A program made the position numbers and the translations under genes. Positions 10,737 through 23,960 of a DNA stretch of 64,000 bases are shown piece after piece. Under the pieces are notes generated by a model that did not search any database, was not told the origin of the DNA, and saw only the letters and a program-made list of their open reading frames with translations. The DNA is from Mortierella alpina (Eukaryota; Mortierellomycota; Mortierellomycetes; Mortierellales; Mortierellaceae), in NCBI GenBank assembly GCA_029449245.1, contig JANATF010000003.1, forward strand, positions 558,001 through 622,000. Direction: 5' to 3'. How positions within the stretch are numbered: position 1 is the stretch's first letter; every line of letters begins with the position of its first letter.

Positions 10737-13700
10737 ATGGGGACCTTTGACGAGGAGGATGAAGACGACGACTTTGCCCCCTCAACCCCACACACCATAA
10801 GGACACGCAATGCATTGCCGCCAATGAGTCCTGGAATCAAGCGGCCTGCACCCAGCTCCTCCCTGCAGCAATCCTCTCAGCAACAGCAGCAGCGCAGGAA
10901 GGTGCAGTCGAAGCAGCCCTCCCTGCCAAGCCAAGCAACTGTCGACCAGGAGCCAACACAGCAAGAGACGCATTCGCAGCACGGCATGAGCTTCACGGCG
11001 GGATCCACGCCATTGCGGCCGCGAAGAGGCGTCCCACTCTCACTTAGAAAACCAACCGCGGTCAATATAACCTCAATGGCTGAATCAGCTGGCAATAGTG
11101 CTCCTAGAACCCGTTCGCCACCCGCCCATATCAAAGAGCCTGGAGCCTCAGCTGGTGTGATTGTCCTCGACTCGGAATCAGAGGGTCATTCGGATGCAGA
11201 GGACCTGATCATGAGACCGTCTAGACCTTCGCCAAGCGCACCCCTTGACGTTGTGGTGACTCAAGTTGGTGGCGTTTCGTCCTCGCCCCGCAAGCGCGCG
11301 ATCAGCATTCTCAGCGCACAGGGCGATGAAATACCGTCCTGGGCAGAGCCCCAGAATGCGAACAGCATATTGACCCAGGATTCGGTCTCGAGCTCGCAGG
11401 GGAGTGTCGACTTCATGGACGAGGACAAGCGCAACCGTGTCATGGATGACAGTGTTTTCTACTCGCAGGAGGATGCTTATGCGCACACATATGGAACCCA
11501 ATGGTCGCTGTCTCCGGATATAGCAAACCCCTTCTTGACGGATCTCGTGGCGACACCAACACCAACAGCAGAGACGGAGCCGATACTTTCCCCCGGTATA
11601 GACGTGAGCCAAGAGGTGGAATCTGTCAGCAGAGTGGAGTCGACTATGGGCAGCACTATGCACACAGAGGAGAAATCTGCGATTACCATGGAGACTGACT
11701 TTTCTGACTTTTCGTTGAGTGGGTACGGCCTGGAGCAGGACAGAGACGGGTCGCTGCAGTGTTTCATGTGCGGGAAATTGCTTGCTCATTTGGACGAAGC
11801 GCGGGTCGCCTACCACATTAATAACTGCATCGATGAACAACAAGTCATGCAGCAGACAGCCGAGTCTCTGGATTTGGACTCACGGATACCCCAGGCCTCT
11901 TTGAGTCAGGGAGAGTTTGCAGGTGCTCAAGTCGATTATCTGACGAGGGTCAAGAGGTGTCCGATCTGTAAACTGGATTGGCCGTTGAAAACAAGGCAGA
12001 CCAAATCAGGATTCACGGCGCCGAAGAAGGCGAAGCAGAAGGTAGAGCACATGAAGAAGTGTGCCAAAGCCCACAATCGGACTATGCAGAGTTTGTTGTA
12101 TCAGATTCGGCTCTTGAAGGAGAAGTATGAGCGGTCGCTGATGCTTGACATCTCTATGGACTCTTCAGACCTGATCGGACCTAGTCAGGAGATGTACCAA
12201 GAGGAAGATGAGGAGCGGAATACCAGCAGTGACCAGGACGATAAAAATGATAGCATCAGTAATGCCAGGAGGACTACATCGGGAGACACGCAGGGGGAGG
12301 GCGGTGTAGACTCCAACTCTGGGCTCGTGGCCCGCAAGTCAAAGCCTAGCAGCACGGTCATTAAGCAGGTGGTCTCGATGGCGGACACTGCAGATGGCGA
12401 TTTTGCATCGGATGCTGTCATTGCCACCGTCCATGCACCAGTCCCATCATCATCTAAATCGAAACTCAGCAAGTTGCAAAGGATGCACGAGGACCAAAAC
12501 GATGATCACCTCCAGCTCGCGCTAGCCATATCCATGTCGGTTTCTTCTGCACATGACTCGGATTCCCCTTTTATATCACGGCCTGACTCTTCATCGGAAT
12601 CAGGAACAAGGGCGACGGCTTGGTCGATGGTCCCAATGGCAAGAACTGCTTCCCGGAGAGGAGGCAAGCGCAGGAAGACAGAGCGTGAAAGGAACGAGAC
12701 GACTGTCTTGCCGTTCGCGGAAGTCCAGCAACTGATCCAGGCGAACGCAACGGCACTACTGTTCCCAGAAACGGAGGATTTTAGACATGTTGGCGATGGT
12801 CACGATCGGCTTATGAAGACGCCACCATGGAAACCATCTCGTTTTACCGGCATGACAAAGTCGGACCTCGAGATTAGCCTCTCCCAAACATCGGAACCAG
12901 ATGCCACGGCCCCGGAATCGCTTTGGAATTTGTCACACCTTAAGGACACGCGCGACATTGACGTTCTTGATCTCCACGCTGAAGCGGAGCAAGCCGTGGT
13001 TGACAGTGATGGCGATCAGATGCACGACTCCGTTTCGCTGAAGAACCAGCATCCTGAGGGTGCCGACCTATCGACAGCGACAGATGTCGAGAAGCCGCCG
13101 CCAACATTTACTAGAGAGCAGTACTTGTCGCGTTTTATGAAGCGGTTCCTGAAGCAGGACCAAGAGAAGGCCTCTCTCTCTGCTGGTGCAGATATACAGA
13201 TCGAGCCGTCCATTTCAACACCCGGCTTAGAAGATATCCCTTATGACACGCATGGAGCTGTATCCACGCAGCCAGACAACAAGGTAACATAGAAAAGTAT
13301 TACAGGTGATCTCACAATAAACCTTTCGACATTACTTTGTATGCTTAAGGTGGTTAGCTAAGCAAGCGACTCTTCTCTATCTACATCTACCAAAACAGTT
13401 TTCATCGCCATTATGGTCAGTCGCGAGGGCGCGAAGGATCTCTTTCAAGGACCAGAGGCAAAACCACGAGGGGATATTCCTGGACGCACTCAAGAGCGAG
13501 ATTTCGGGTCATTTGGAGGTATTAGAACAGCAGATCCAACAAGCCAAGTTGACGGCGTACCGCAAGGTGAGAAGAATAATATCTGCGTAGCAGCCTTATT
13601 GTTCAAATAGCCAAGTTCACTAATGGTCTGGCTATTTCATTGTACAGATAATAGAATCGATTAAGCGGCATCCCATCGCAGCAGGATTGAGCGCCTCAGC

Positions 13701-15783
13701 AGATCCCGATATCATACAGCAGGGGAGTGATTGCGAGCCAGATGAAGAGAACACTCAGGATCTCGACGCCTCCCAGCAACCGCTGTCTCCTTTATTACGT
13801 TTTTCTAAGGCAACCGTCCTTGAAAGAAGCGTCTCGCCAACGACTCTGGGTGTATATTCATCCCAGCCACTTCGTGAAGTATCGCCAGCTCAAGATGACG
13901 GCGTGTTGCACGATAATTACTCGGATCATGGTGGCGACCCACTCGACTATTCCACCATGGAAGTGTATCAGGAAGACCTCCCTTACGAAGATTACGATCA
14001 GACAGGTGTGATGGCATACTCACCTTCTGACTCGCCCGCCATGCTTGCGACCTCACCACGTGCCGCTAGCCCAAGCGACCTCAATATTTCGAGTTCCCCG
14101 GTCATGCCCACCCTTAGTCGCCATAACGGAGCCTCTGCCTACGGCCTTGACATCTTGACACCAAGCGGACTACCTCCGCCTGTGGATTTTGTCAAGTTGA
14201 TGCAGCGTGTGTCGGGTGCCACCAATGAAACCACAGCAGACAGTGAACAACTTGGTAGCGACATCGGAGGTGTTGGGCCGAAACAGAGCAAGGCCAAGAC
14301 CCATAGGAGAAGAAGTCAGTCTGCTAACCCTATCGATCGTCGAGGAAGCTCCAATGGTTCCCAATGGGAGGAGGAGTTACAATCACCATTACGGGTTCCG
14401 CCGCGTCCCCGGAGTGCGCTAGAGGCCAGGGCGGCAATTGCCTCTACTTCACAGCGAGAACAAGCACCGGATCAGGGACAACTAACGCCCAGGAGGAGTG
14501 TCTTGCACGGGCTGCCGTTGCGAAAACCAATAGCAATGCTGCCGACAGTCAGACACGTCATGACAACAGCGGATGACAATGGCGATACAGGGATCTTGGA
14601 CGATATGCAATACCCAGCTTCACAGCGCGCTACATTCCCGACCTCACGGCCAGCGAGCAGGAGCGAAGAAACATTTGATAGTGTGATGCCAGCACCTTCA
14701 GCACCTTCTACGCCTACTCGGACAAACAGAAACCAACTTCAAGATACAGAAACAGGATCAGCCCCGCCGTCCGAGGTGGGAACGCCTTCAGGAGGACCTT
14801 CCAAGACCCCGTCGAAACGCAGGCGTTTGGCTGTTGTAAGGGCCGAGGCGATGGCAGCCGAGTCAGCCAAGGCAGTGGCGAATATCAAGGCGCAGTCCAG
14901 GATGCCTCTGTACCACCTCATGTCTATAGCAAGGTTGCGGCTCGCAGCAACGACGTTTGGTCTAAAACCTGCTAGCAAGTCGCAGTTAGTGCAGCAATTG
15001 ACTGCCCTTTGGAAGACTCTTAACCCCACGCCGCCACAAGGCGAAGGGGCTGCTGGAGGCGGGAGTGGAAATCAAGGATTAGGACTTTCGCCAAGCGGGA
15101 TCGCTGCCGGTGCCGATGATGGCCTGTTTGATGAAGATGATGATATGAATGAGTTCGCAATAAGTCACAGTCAGAGACTTCGAAGAGCGTTGGGTGACCG
15201 AATTGACGACAACGGCGCTGGATTGGCGGATGGCGGCATTGGGTCCAGTGGGACTCATGTACTGGAGCTTGACTCGGATTGTAGTCCGATTGTCTCTGAA
15301 GCTGAAGACATGGCCGCAGGAGAAGAAGAGGAGGATGAAGGTGACGATGAAGAAGAGGATGACGCTACGGTAGCGTCTTGCATCGGCCTGGGGATCGATG
15401 TCGGCCCTTCACAATTAGAGGAGTCAGGGATGACAACACCGACATTCGAGCGTCAGCTCTACGAGTTCTTGAACACGACGACCCACCTTCGAAAGCAGAT
15501 TTTGACCTACAAGGTAAGAAAATGAATATGCCTCATGCTGTGGCAACGGGACCATATGTGTCGCAAAATATTCAATCGATTTTGTCTTTCATTCAATGGG
15601 ATGTAGCCGCTGGATCTGGAGCAAGTATGGGAGGAGTGTCAAGAGGCAGATATTGATTGCACGCGTCAACAATTGCGGCAGTTCTTGGACCAGCAAGGGA
15701 TCATTTGCTTTGTGCCTGCGCACTCAAGCCTTAGCAGCTGGCGCAAGACTCGAGCCAAGAAACGGAAGCGTGTTGGCAAGTAA
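10737..15783 (+). CDS. SLX4: SLX4 structure-specific endonuclease scaffold
   Basis: Four exons, 10737-13283, 13399-13566, 13648-15513 and 15607-15783, all in phase, encode 1585 residues. The start is the first ATG, at 10737. Most of the protein is acidic, Ser-rich and disordered. Near residue 341 lies a UBZ4-type finger (CFMC...HINNC) and near 407 a second CPIC...HMKKC finger, like the tandem ubiquitin-binding fingers of animal SLX4. Around 1320 comes the SAP-like segment (MPLYHLMSIARLRLAATTFG). The last ~80 residues (FERQLYEFL..., LDLEQVWEECQEADIDC) match the SLX1-binding C-terminal domain. SLX4 activates SLX1 and recruits other nucleases to Holliday junctions and stalled forks in the nucleus. 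The C-terminal domain is split by the last intron, which supports that intron. Confidence 0.87.
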
Positions 15784-15892
15784 TCGCATGCTACACGATT
15801 GTCCCTTCAAATATACCATCGAGCCCCACATAATGAAAAAAAAGACGTTGAGTGCGTATATTTCTGCAACTGCTATCGACGATTCATCTGAT

Positions 15893-17084
15893 CTATACAG
15901 GCACGATATGACAACTAGAGGACAAACGAGAACGTGCGTATTTGGAGAGTTAGTCGTGACACTAAGCAGCAAAAACACGTTCATCATAATTCGATCCGCA
16001 TCGGCGTTTCTGCCGGTCCTTACCCTAACAATCCGCGGCCACCCCATCCTTGTTTTGGCACGAGGATCAAGGAATGAAGTTCTGTGGACTCGCCTCTCAA
16101 AACCTTGACCAGAATCGGTTTCTAAAATGCATCGGGGGGCAGCACTATCGTTAGGTTATCACTCATCCAAGCGAGCGTTGTGTGGCGGGAAACCCTAAAC
16201 AATTGTTTTTACGTTTTCTCTGGACTGGACGTGCTCGCTCAACGAAGGTAAAACGTCCGGGGTCTTTACGTTCACTGTCCCGAACGCCACAATCATGTCA
16301 CCTTGAAGCAAACCCTACAAGGGTACAAAACAGACCAAGGAATAAAAGGTCAGGCTGATGCACAATGTTGAGGTCCCTACTTTGGAAATCTTTCGTTTTT
16401 TTTTTTTGCAAAATCGATCGACACTTTACTGCTTCCTTGGCTGGCGAGTCTGGAGCCACACCATTAACGCGAGCAAACGGCAATAGGTCCTTGTCTGCTT
16501 CTTGTGCCACTGCTGCTGCTGCTGAGGATCCCGAAGTGGAAGATCCAGAGATGTCCTGGCTGTGTGCTTTCTTCTCCGCCTCTCGTGCCTCCTTTTCTGC
16601 GATTGCCTCTGCATGAACGGCGTGAAGGGCTTCTTCGATCTGAAGCATGATCTCCTTGTGGTCGTTTTTGAGTCCTGGGATATGTACGATGTGTGAAGGG
16701 CCAGAAAAAAAAAAAAAGAACTTGGTGAAAAAAAGCAAGCCTACGAACGAACGACCCAAAAGAAAGGAAACAAGTGTTGTCGCCCTTACGAATGATATTT
16801 GATCGGGCGGTGGTGACAACGACGAGGTCGATATCGGAGCGAGGGAAGCCGTTGTTGTCGATCAGCCTCTCTGTCATGCCTACTTTTTGCTGAAGGGAAA
16901 GAGATATGTTAGGTCTTTAGTTATATCCTTGCGTTTTGGAGTTGTGCAGGTATTATAGGGTAACAAAGAAAAGACGTACAGACTGAAGTTCATCCTGAGC
17001 CTTTTTGATTTCGGTCTCAATGCCGTCCTTCTGCTTCATTAGGGACTGGGCGCGAGTCATGAGCTCTGATTGTGTGTTGACCAT
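15893..17084 (-). CDS. 26S proteasome assembly chaperone PSMD9/Nas2
   Basis: Six exons read from 17084 down: 16980-17084, 16790-16889, 16430-16674, 16213-16314, 16024-16121 and 15893-15914, giving 223 residues, the length I expect for human PSMD9. An N-terminal coiled coil (MTRAQSLMKQKDGIETEI) is followed by the conserved NNGFPRSDIDL and SNIIRLKNDHKEIM blocks. An Ala/Ser-rich linker leads to a PDZ domain (PFARVNGVAPDSPAKEAGLL, GDMIVAFGTVN) ending WGGRGLLGCHIVPV. The family escorts the base subunit Rpt5 during proteasome assembly in cytosol and nucleus. The last exon codes only seven residues and stop, but it completes the conserved GCHIVPV end, so I trust it. The gene converges with SLX4, with 109 bp between stops. 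Confidence 0.9.
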
Positions 17085-17403
17085 TGTGCTTCTTGGAGTT
17101 GCGAAGGGGACGTTGCGTTATGCAATGAGACGAGCAAGGTGGAAAAGAGGGCTGAGCGAAAAAGTACGCGCGGCAGCTCGGCAGGTGACTGCCGGATATA
17201 TGAAAATCGTGCCATCAAAACGGTTCGAGCTTTCCTTTCGTATTCTTTCATTTTTTTAATAGATCGTGGAAGGTCTGCAGTGTAACGGTAGATACGGCGA
17301 TGATGTTGTATGACGCTGAATGGGTGAAGAGTGAGGAGTTCGAGGGTGGTGCATTGGAAGGGGGACAAAAACGATGTTTGGTCATAATGGAGGTGCGGTG
17401 TGT

Positions 17404-19525
17404 TTATGCAAGAGTCAAGCTGATAAGGTTGGCATGGGTATTGATGACCTAGATACGATGGACGTTGGAAGAAGAAAAACATTAGCAAGAGCTATCAAGC
17501 AGAACAGTCAATATAGAATCATGCGCCTGAGATCTCTGAACTTACATCAATGGCTTGTCCAACCTCGACCCTCCTGCGAGCAGCAACAATCCAGTCCTTG
17601 GCCAAACGCTTGCCCCAGCCCTTGAGCTGGTTCAACTCACGGACAGCCTGCTCCAAATCGCTTTCCTGCAAGTAATACTCTGTGCGGGCCAGGACGGCCT
17701 CAACGTCGTTTCCGGGAACCAGTCCGTGCTTCTTGAACATCAGCTTGGACAGGATCACGCTCATTCCGTGAGCAAGGACGCCTCCGTTCTCAGGAACCAA
17801 GCTAGCCTCACGGACCTTGTCAGCAACATACTCGAATCGGTCCATCAGCTCGGGGACGGAATCCACTCCAGCTGTGGCGACAGATTCGGGAACAGCAGCG
17901 AGCACAGCCTTCAGGACCTCAGCATCCTTCTCGGACTCGGCCAAGCGCTTGAGACGAGCCAGCTCGCGGTCAAAGGGACGGCGCTCACCAGCCTCGTAAG
18001 CCTTCTCGAGAGCCTTGATGCCGCACCAAAGCTGATGCGTGCGAGCAGACTGATCCAAAAACTCGGCGTTATCAGCTCCCTGACGCTCCAAGGTCTTGAG
18101 GCGCAAGTTGATCTGATCCAGACGAGCCAAGCGACCGCCACGCTCGTTCTCGACTCTGACCCTGACCTCTCTGGCCCAGCGACGCTGCATATCCATTGCG
18201 TACTTCATCAGCTCCTGCTTCTGCTCCTCGCGCAAAATCTCCTGCTGGATCTTGAGCTCACGCTCGATGGCTTGCTTCTTCTCCAGCTCACAGGCCTCCG
18301 CAAGCTCCTTCTTGAGCTGGGAAATGTGTCCCTCATGATGGGTCTCCTTCTCAGAGACCAAGCGGTTGTATTTTTCCGTCAACTCGGCCATGACAGTCGC
18401 AGCCTGGGCTTCACCCTCGACCTTGAGGGCCTCAACGCGCTCGCTCAAGTGCTTCAGCTCCTCGTTGGCCTTCTCAAAGACCTGGTGACCCTGCTCAGGG
18501 ATGCCAGACTCGTTCAGGATCGCGACCAATTGAGTCAGGGTGGTGTTGAGGTTGGACATGATGGGCTCCTCGGATTCAATGGGTGCGACCGTGATCAACT
18601 TCTTGGCAGGGGTTGGGGCTGCCTCCTCCTTCTTCTCTGCAACCTTGTGTTGGATCTTCTCCTTGACCTCTTCAGCCTTTTCCTTGACCTCCTCGACCTT
18701 CTTCACAGCCATGTCCTTGACCTCCTCAGCCGTCTTAACCACCTTCTCCACAACAGTCTTCTCGCTCGAGGAAGCGGCCTTTCCGGGTGCAGCACCAGGG
18801 AGGAAGGCGGGCTTGGGCACTTCTGAAGGGATGTACTCTGCACGGGCAGCGGGCACAGCAGGCTTGGGTTGCTCCAGTTCCTGAATCTTCTTGGCCAAGT
18901 TGGAGGCTGGGGCCAAAGAGGCGTTGGAGGCGGACTTTTCGGGTGCGGGGGTGGTGGTGCCGTTGATGAGATCGGATGCCTTGCGGTAGGCAGTCTTGCT
19001 GAGCTCGATGGCTGTCTCCGAGGCCTGTGATGCGCCCTTGATGACCTTTTCGAAATCCTCGTTGTCCTTGATCTGCTCCAGCCTGTCGAGTGAGTGTGCG
19101 TAGTGGGGGATGTTGTCCTCGAGCAAAGTGCGGAATCCCTCGTCGTCGAACGAGTGCTTGACCACGCCGGCGACACCGGCTCCGATCAACGTGAGGGTGA
19201 TGAAGGCCTTGGTGCGGAAGCGAAGTCCTGATTTGACAGCGGGTGTGGCAGCAGCAGCCTCGGCCACTGTCTTTTTAGCGTCGGTAGAGTTGAATCTCTA
19301 TCACCGGCGAAAAGGAAGAAATAACAGATAGAGTGCATGTTTCGTTAGCTAGATGTACGGTGTCATAAACACGATCGGAGAAACCGTTCGGGGGGGTCCT
19401 TTGGGGCACTTTTTTTTCTCTAGTCGTACCTGAGCCAAGGCGCGGTATTGGCTGGCGCGCATAGATGCAGCGACCATGGCCGTGTGCTTGGATCCAGCAG
19501 CGGCCAATCGGTTGACGTTCATCAT
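17404..19525 (-). CDS. MIC60: MICOS subunit MIC60 (mitofilin)
   Basis: Three exons from 19525 down: 19430-19525, 17546-19297 and 17404-17448, giving 630 residues. Exon 1 is a basic, Ala/Ser-rich mitochondrial presequence. One transmembrane helix (AFITLTLIGAGVAGVV, about 62-78) follows. Then comes a Lys/Glu/Ala-rich stalk with long coiled coils, and the C-terminal mitofilin domain (LMFKKHGLVPGNDVEAVLARTEYYL, RLAKDWIVAARRRVEVGQA). The short last exon adds VINTHANLISLTLA. MIC60 shapes crista junctions and contacts outer-membrane partners. The main exon alone would end in an aberrant tail, so the last intron (GTAAGT to CTAG) is well supported. Confidence 0.92.
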
Positions 19526-19991
19526 TCTGTTTCCTGTGATGTCTCTATGGGATACCCAGGAACCGGAGGATAAAAGAAAGAAATGAGCTTTGTTTGCTGT
19601 AGTGTCTGAGGAGTGGCAGGCTAGATGTACGGTGAATCCTGATCAAGTGCGAATTTGATCCGGGTGTGCCTGAGATTCGGGTGCGTACCTGTGGATGGAG
19701 GATGGGAAGGGCTGGTATATGACGAGTCTGTAGCTAGTTTCCGACGGATTGCCCCTGGCTTCTGCTCGAGTTCAAGGGTGCGAATGCGAGAATGAGGTGA
19801 AGGAGACAGATTACACAGCAGAGGACAGGATCCAGGCGCAGGTGTGCATTCGACTGCCCTCGGAACCCACAGATCTCGAAATTCGCGACCGTTGGCTTGG
19901 AAGTAGGCAGTACGTCACCTTTAAATCCTGCATCGTTGAAGCGAAGATATTGCCATTTATTATTTTTTTTCAAGTGCTGCAAGTTAACTTC
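19526..19991. other. Intergenic between MIC60 and fumarate reductase
   Basis: Holds the MIC60 promoter and the fumarate reductase 3' UTR. The plus-strand ORF at 19749-20411 is a shadow of the reductase last exon. No separate gene seen. Confidence 0.45.
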
Positions 19992-22624
<2,633 letters not shown>

Positions 22625-23577
22625 TGTAAGAGTTATCAAACGTGAGAAAAAAAGAAACGGTGAGAGGAGAGCGTGAGAGGTTGGGACTTTGAAAAAGAGG
22701 GGAGGAAAAGAGATGGACTAGAGGTCGAGGCTAGGTGTGAAATATAGGAGCTGAGAAAAGAAGAAAGAAAGAGGAAGAGAGAGAGAGAATCAGCGGTGAT
22801 GCTTTATCCGAAAATGAAATGGCAGACCCCCTTCCTCACCAAAGGGGGATGCGTCGCTTCCATGTTTGTGGATGCCGATTGTTGTCACGTCTACTCTGGT
22901 CTGGCGAGTGGCTCACACAGGGTAGCAAGCCATTTGTCCGAGATCGATGTGTCTCGGACTTTTCGCGCCTCTCAGCCGAAGCACGACGCCGGACCCCCGG
23001 TCTCCATGGGGGCTGGATGGACGGACGGGACCACCGCGCCTTGTGTTCTCTGTGCTGCTCCTTGCCTCGGCATCTGTGCCTGTGTCCATGGGCCATGGGA
23101 CGGGGGGCACAAGGAGCAGGGAGGGCCATCTGTTTCCCCCTATCCCAAACGAGGACAAGAGAAATATTCGGTGTCTCAGTCCGATATGCGTTCACATGCA
23201 ATTGTGTCCATCTCACTCGAGAATAAAGGTCGCGCTCCATCCTCGCACTCGTTCCCTCTCGGTCTCTTGCTCGACTCTGTACCCCGCACCCTCTCTGACA
23301 GCACCAGTCTCTCTGCGAGATTGCCTCAAACAAATGTCCAAGCAGATTCTACTCTAGTTTCGCGCTACTGTGCGTGCTTCCGCTCGGTCTGAACAGCCCA
23401 TTCGCACGCTGGCGGTTGGTGTAACCAGCCTCGTCCCATTGGTCTTTCATATGTTTGCAACCTGTCCATCTCCGTTGCTCGCTGCTCCACACACCGCATC
23501 TGTATCTGGAGGTTGAGCCCTGTGTTTTCAGATGCTCAAAATACCGCTGACTAACCGACAACTCCCTCCGCATACAC
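22625..23577. other. Promoter region and GC-rich intergenic stretch
   Basis: A purine-rich (GAGAGA-type) leader lies from 22640 to 22790 upstream of the reductase start. From about 22900 to 23350 the DNA is GC-rich, with overlapping ORFs in several frames on both strands but no recognisable protein. I call no gene. Confidence 0.4.
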
Positions 23578-23578
23578 A

Positions 23579-23827
23579 CTACTTTTCTACGCTCTTGGTC
23601 GTCAAATACATTTGTACAGGCGACTTGCCGCCTACTTTAGAACCTTTGAGCTCCGAATATGTGCCCTGTGCTCTTTCTTCCCTCGAATGAAGACCAAATA
23701 GAACAGTCATGTCCTTCAATTGCGCCGTGAGGGTAAGGTAGCGTTGAACTCTAGATCGAAGGTGCTCCTTCAGTTCTTTGAACTGCCTTTGTGATTCCTC
23801 AAACAGCTTTTGAGACTGCTCATGCAT
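23579..23827 (-). pseudogene. Isolated coiled-coil tail related to the WTC array genes
   Basis: This 82-residue minus-strand frame starts MHEQSQKLFEESQRQFKELKEHL. That resembles the last residues of WTC-A (MYEQSQRQHQALRELLLA) and WTC-C (MHEQSQRQLQELRELLLA). It sits just downstream of the WTC-A stop, on the same strand and after the conserved 3' flank. It could be the 3' remnant of a fourth copy or an alternative last exon of WTC-A. The rest of the frame (RYLTLTAQLKDMTVLFGL) has no match in the array genes. Confidence 0.4.
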
Positions 23828-23960
23828 TCTGCACCTGTGCTTGCTATTTGGCCCTTGCGCTGATTGTTGTGTGATGGGTCATATCTTTCACGAGTCCGTC
23901 CCTTTTTCCATTCTTGTGTATCCTGTTTTATTTGCAGGTAAGTCGAGATGGAGCTGGATT

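Noticed and set aside
16380-16430. PSMD9 truncated within its PDZ domain
   Set aside because: The open frame seems to end early, but three further exons down to 15893 complete the PDZ domain and the GCHIVPV end.
17555-18826. 423-residue plus-strand ORF antisense to MIC60
   Set aside because: It mirrors the MIC60 main exon. Biased codon use removes antisense stops. The product is Leu-rich without motifs, while the minus-strand frame is clearly mitofilin.
22796-23392. Overlapping ORFs in a GC-rich region on both strands
   Set aside because: Several frames are open only because of base composition. None has protein-like motifs, an initiation context or splice support.
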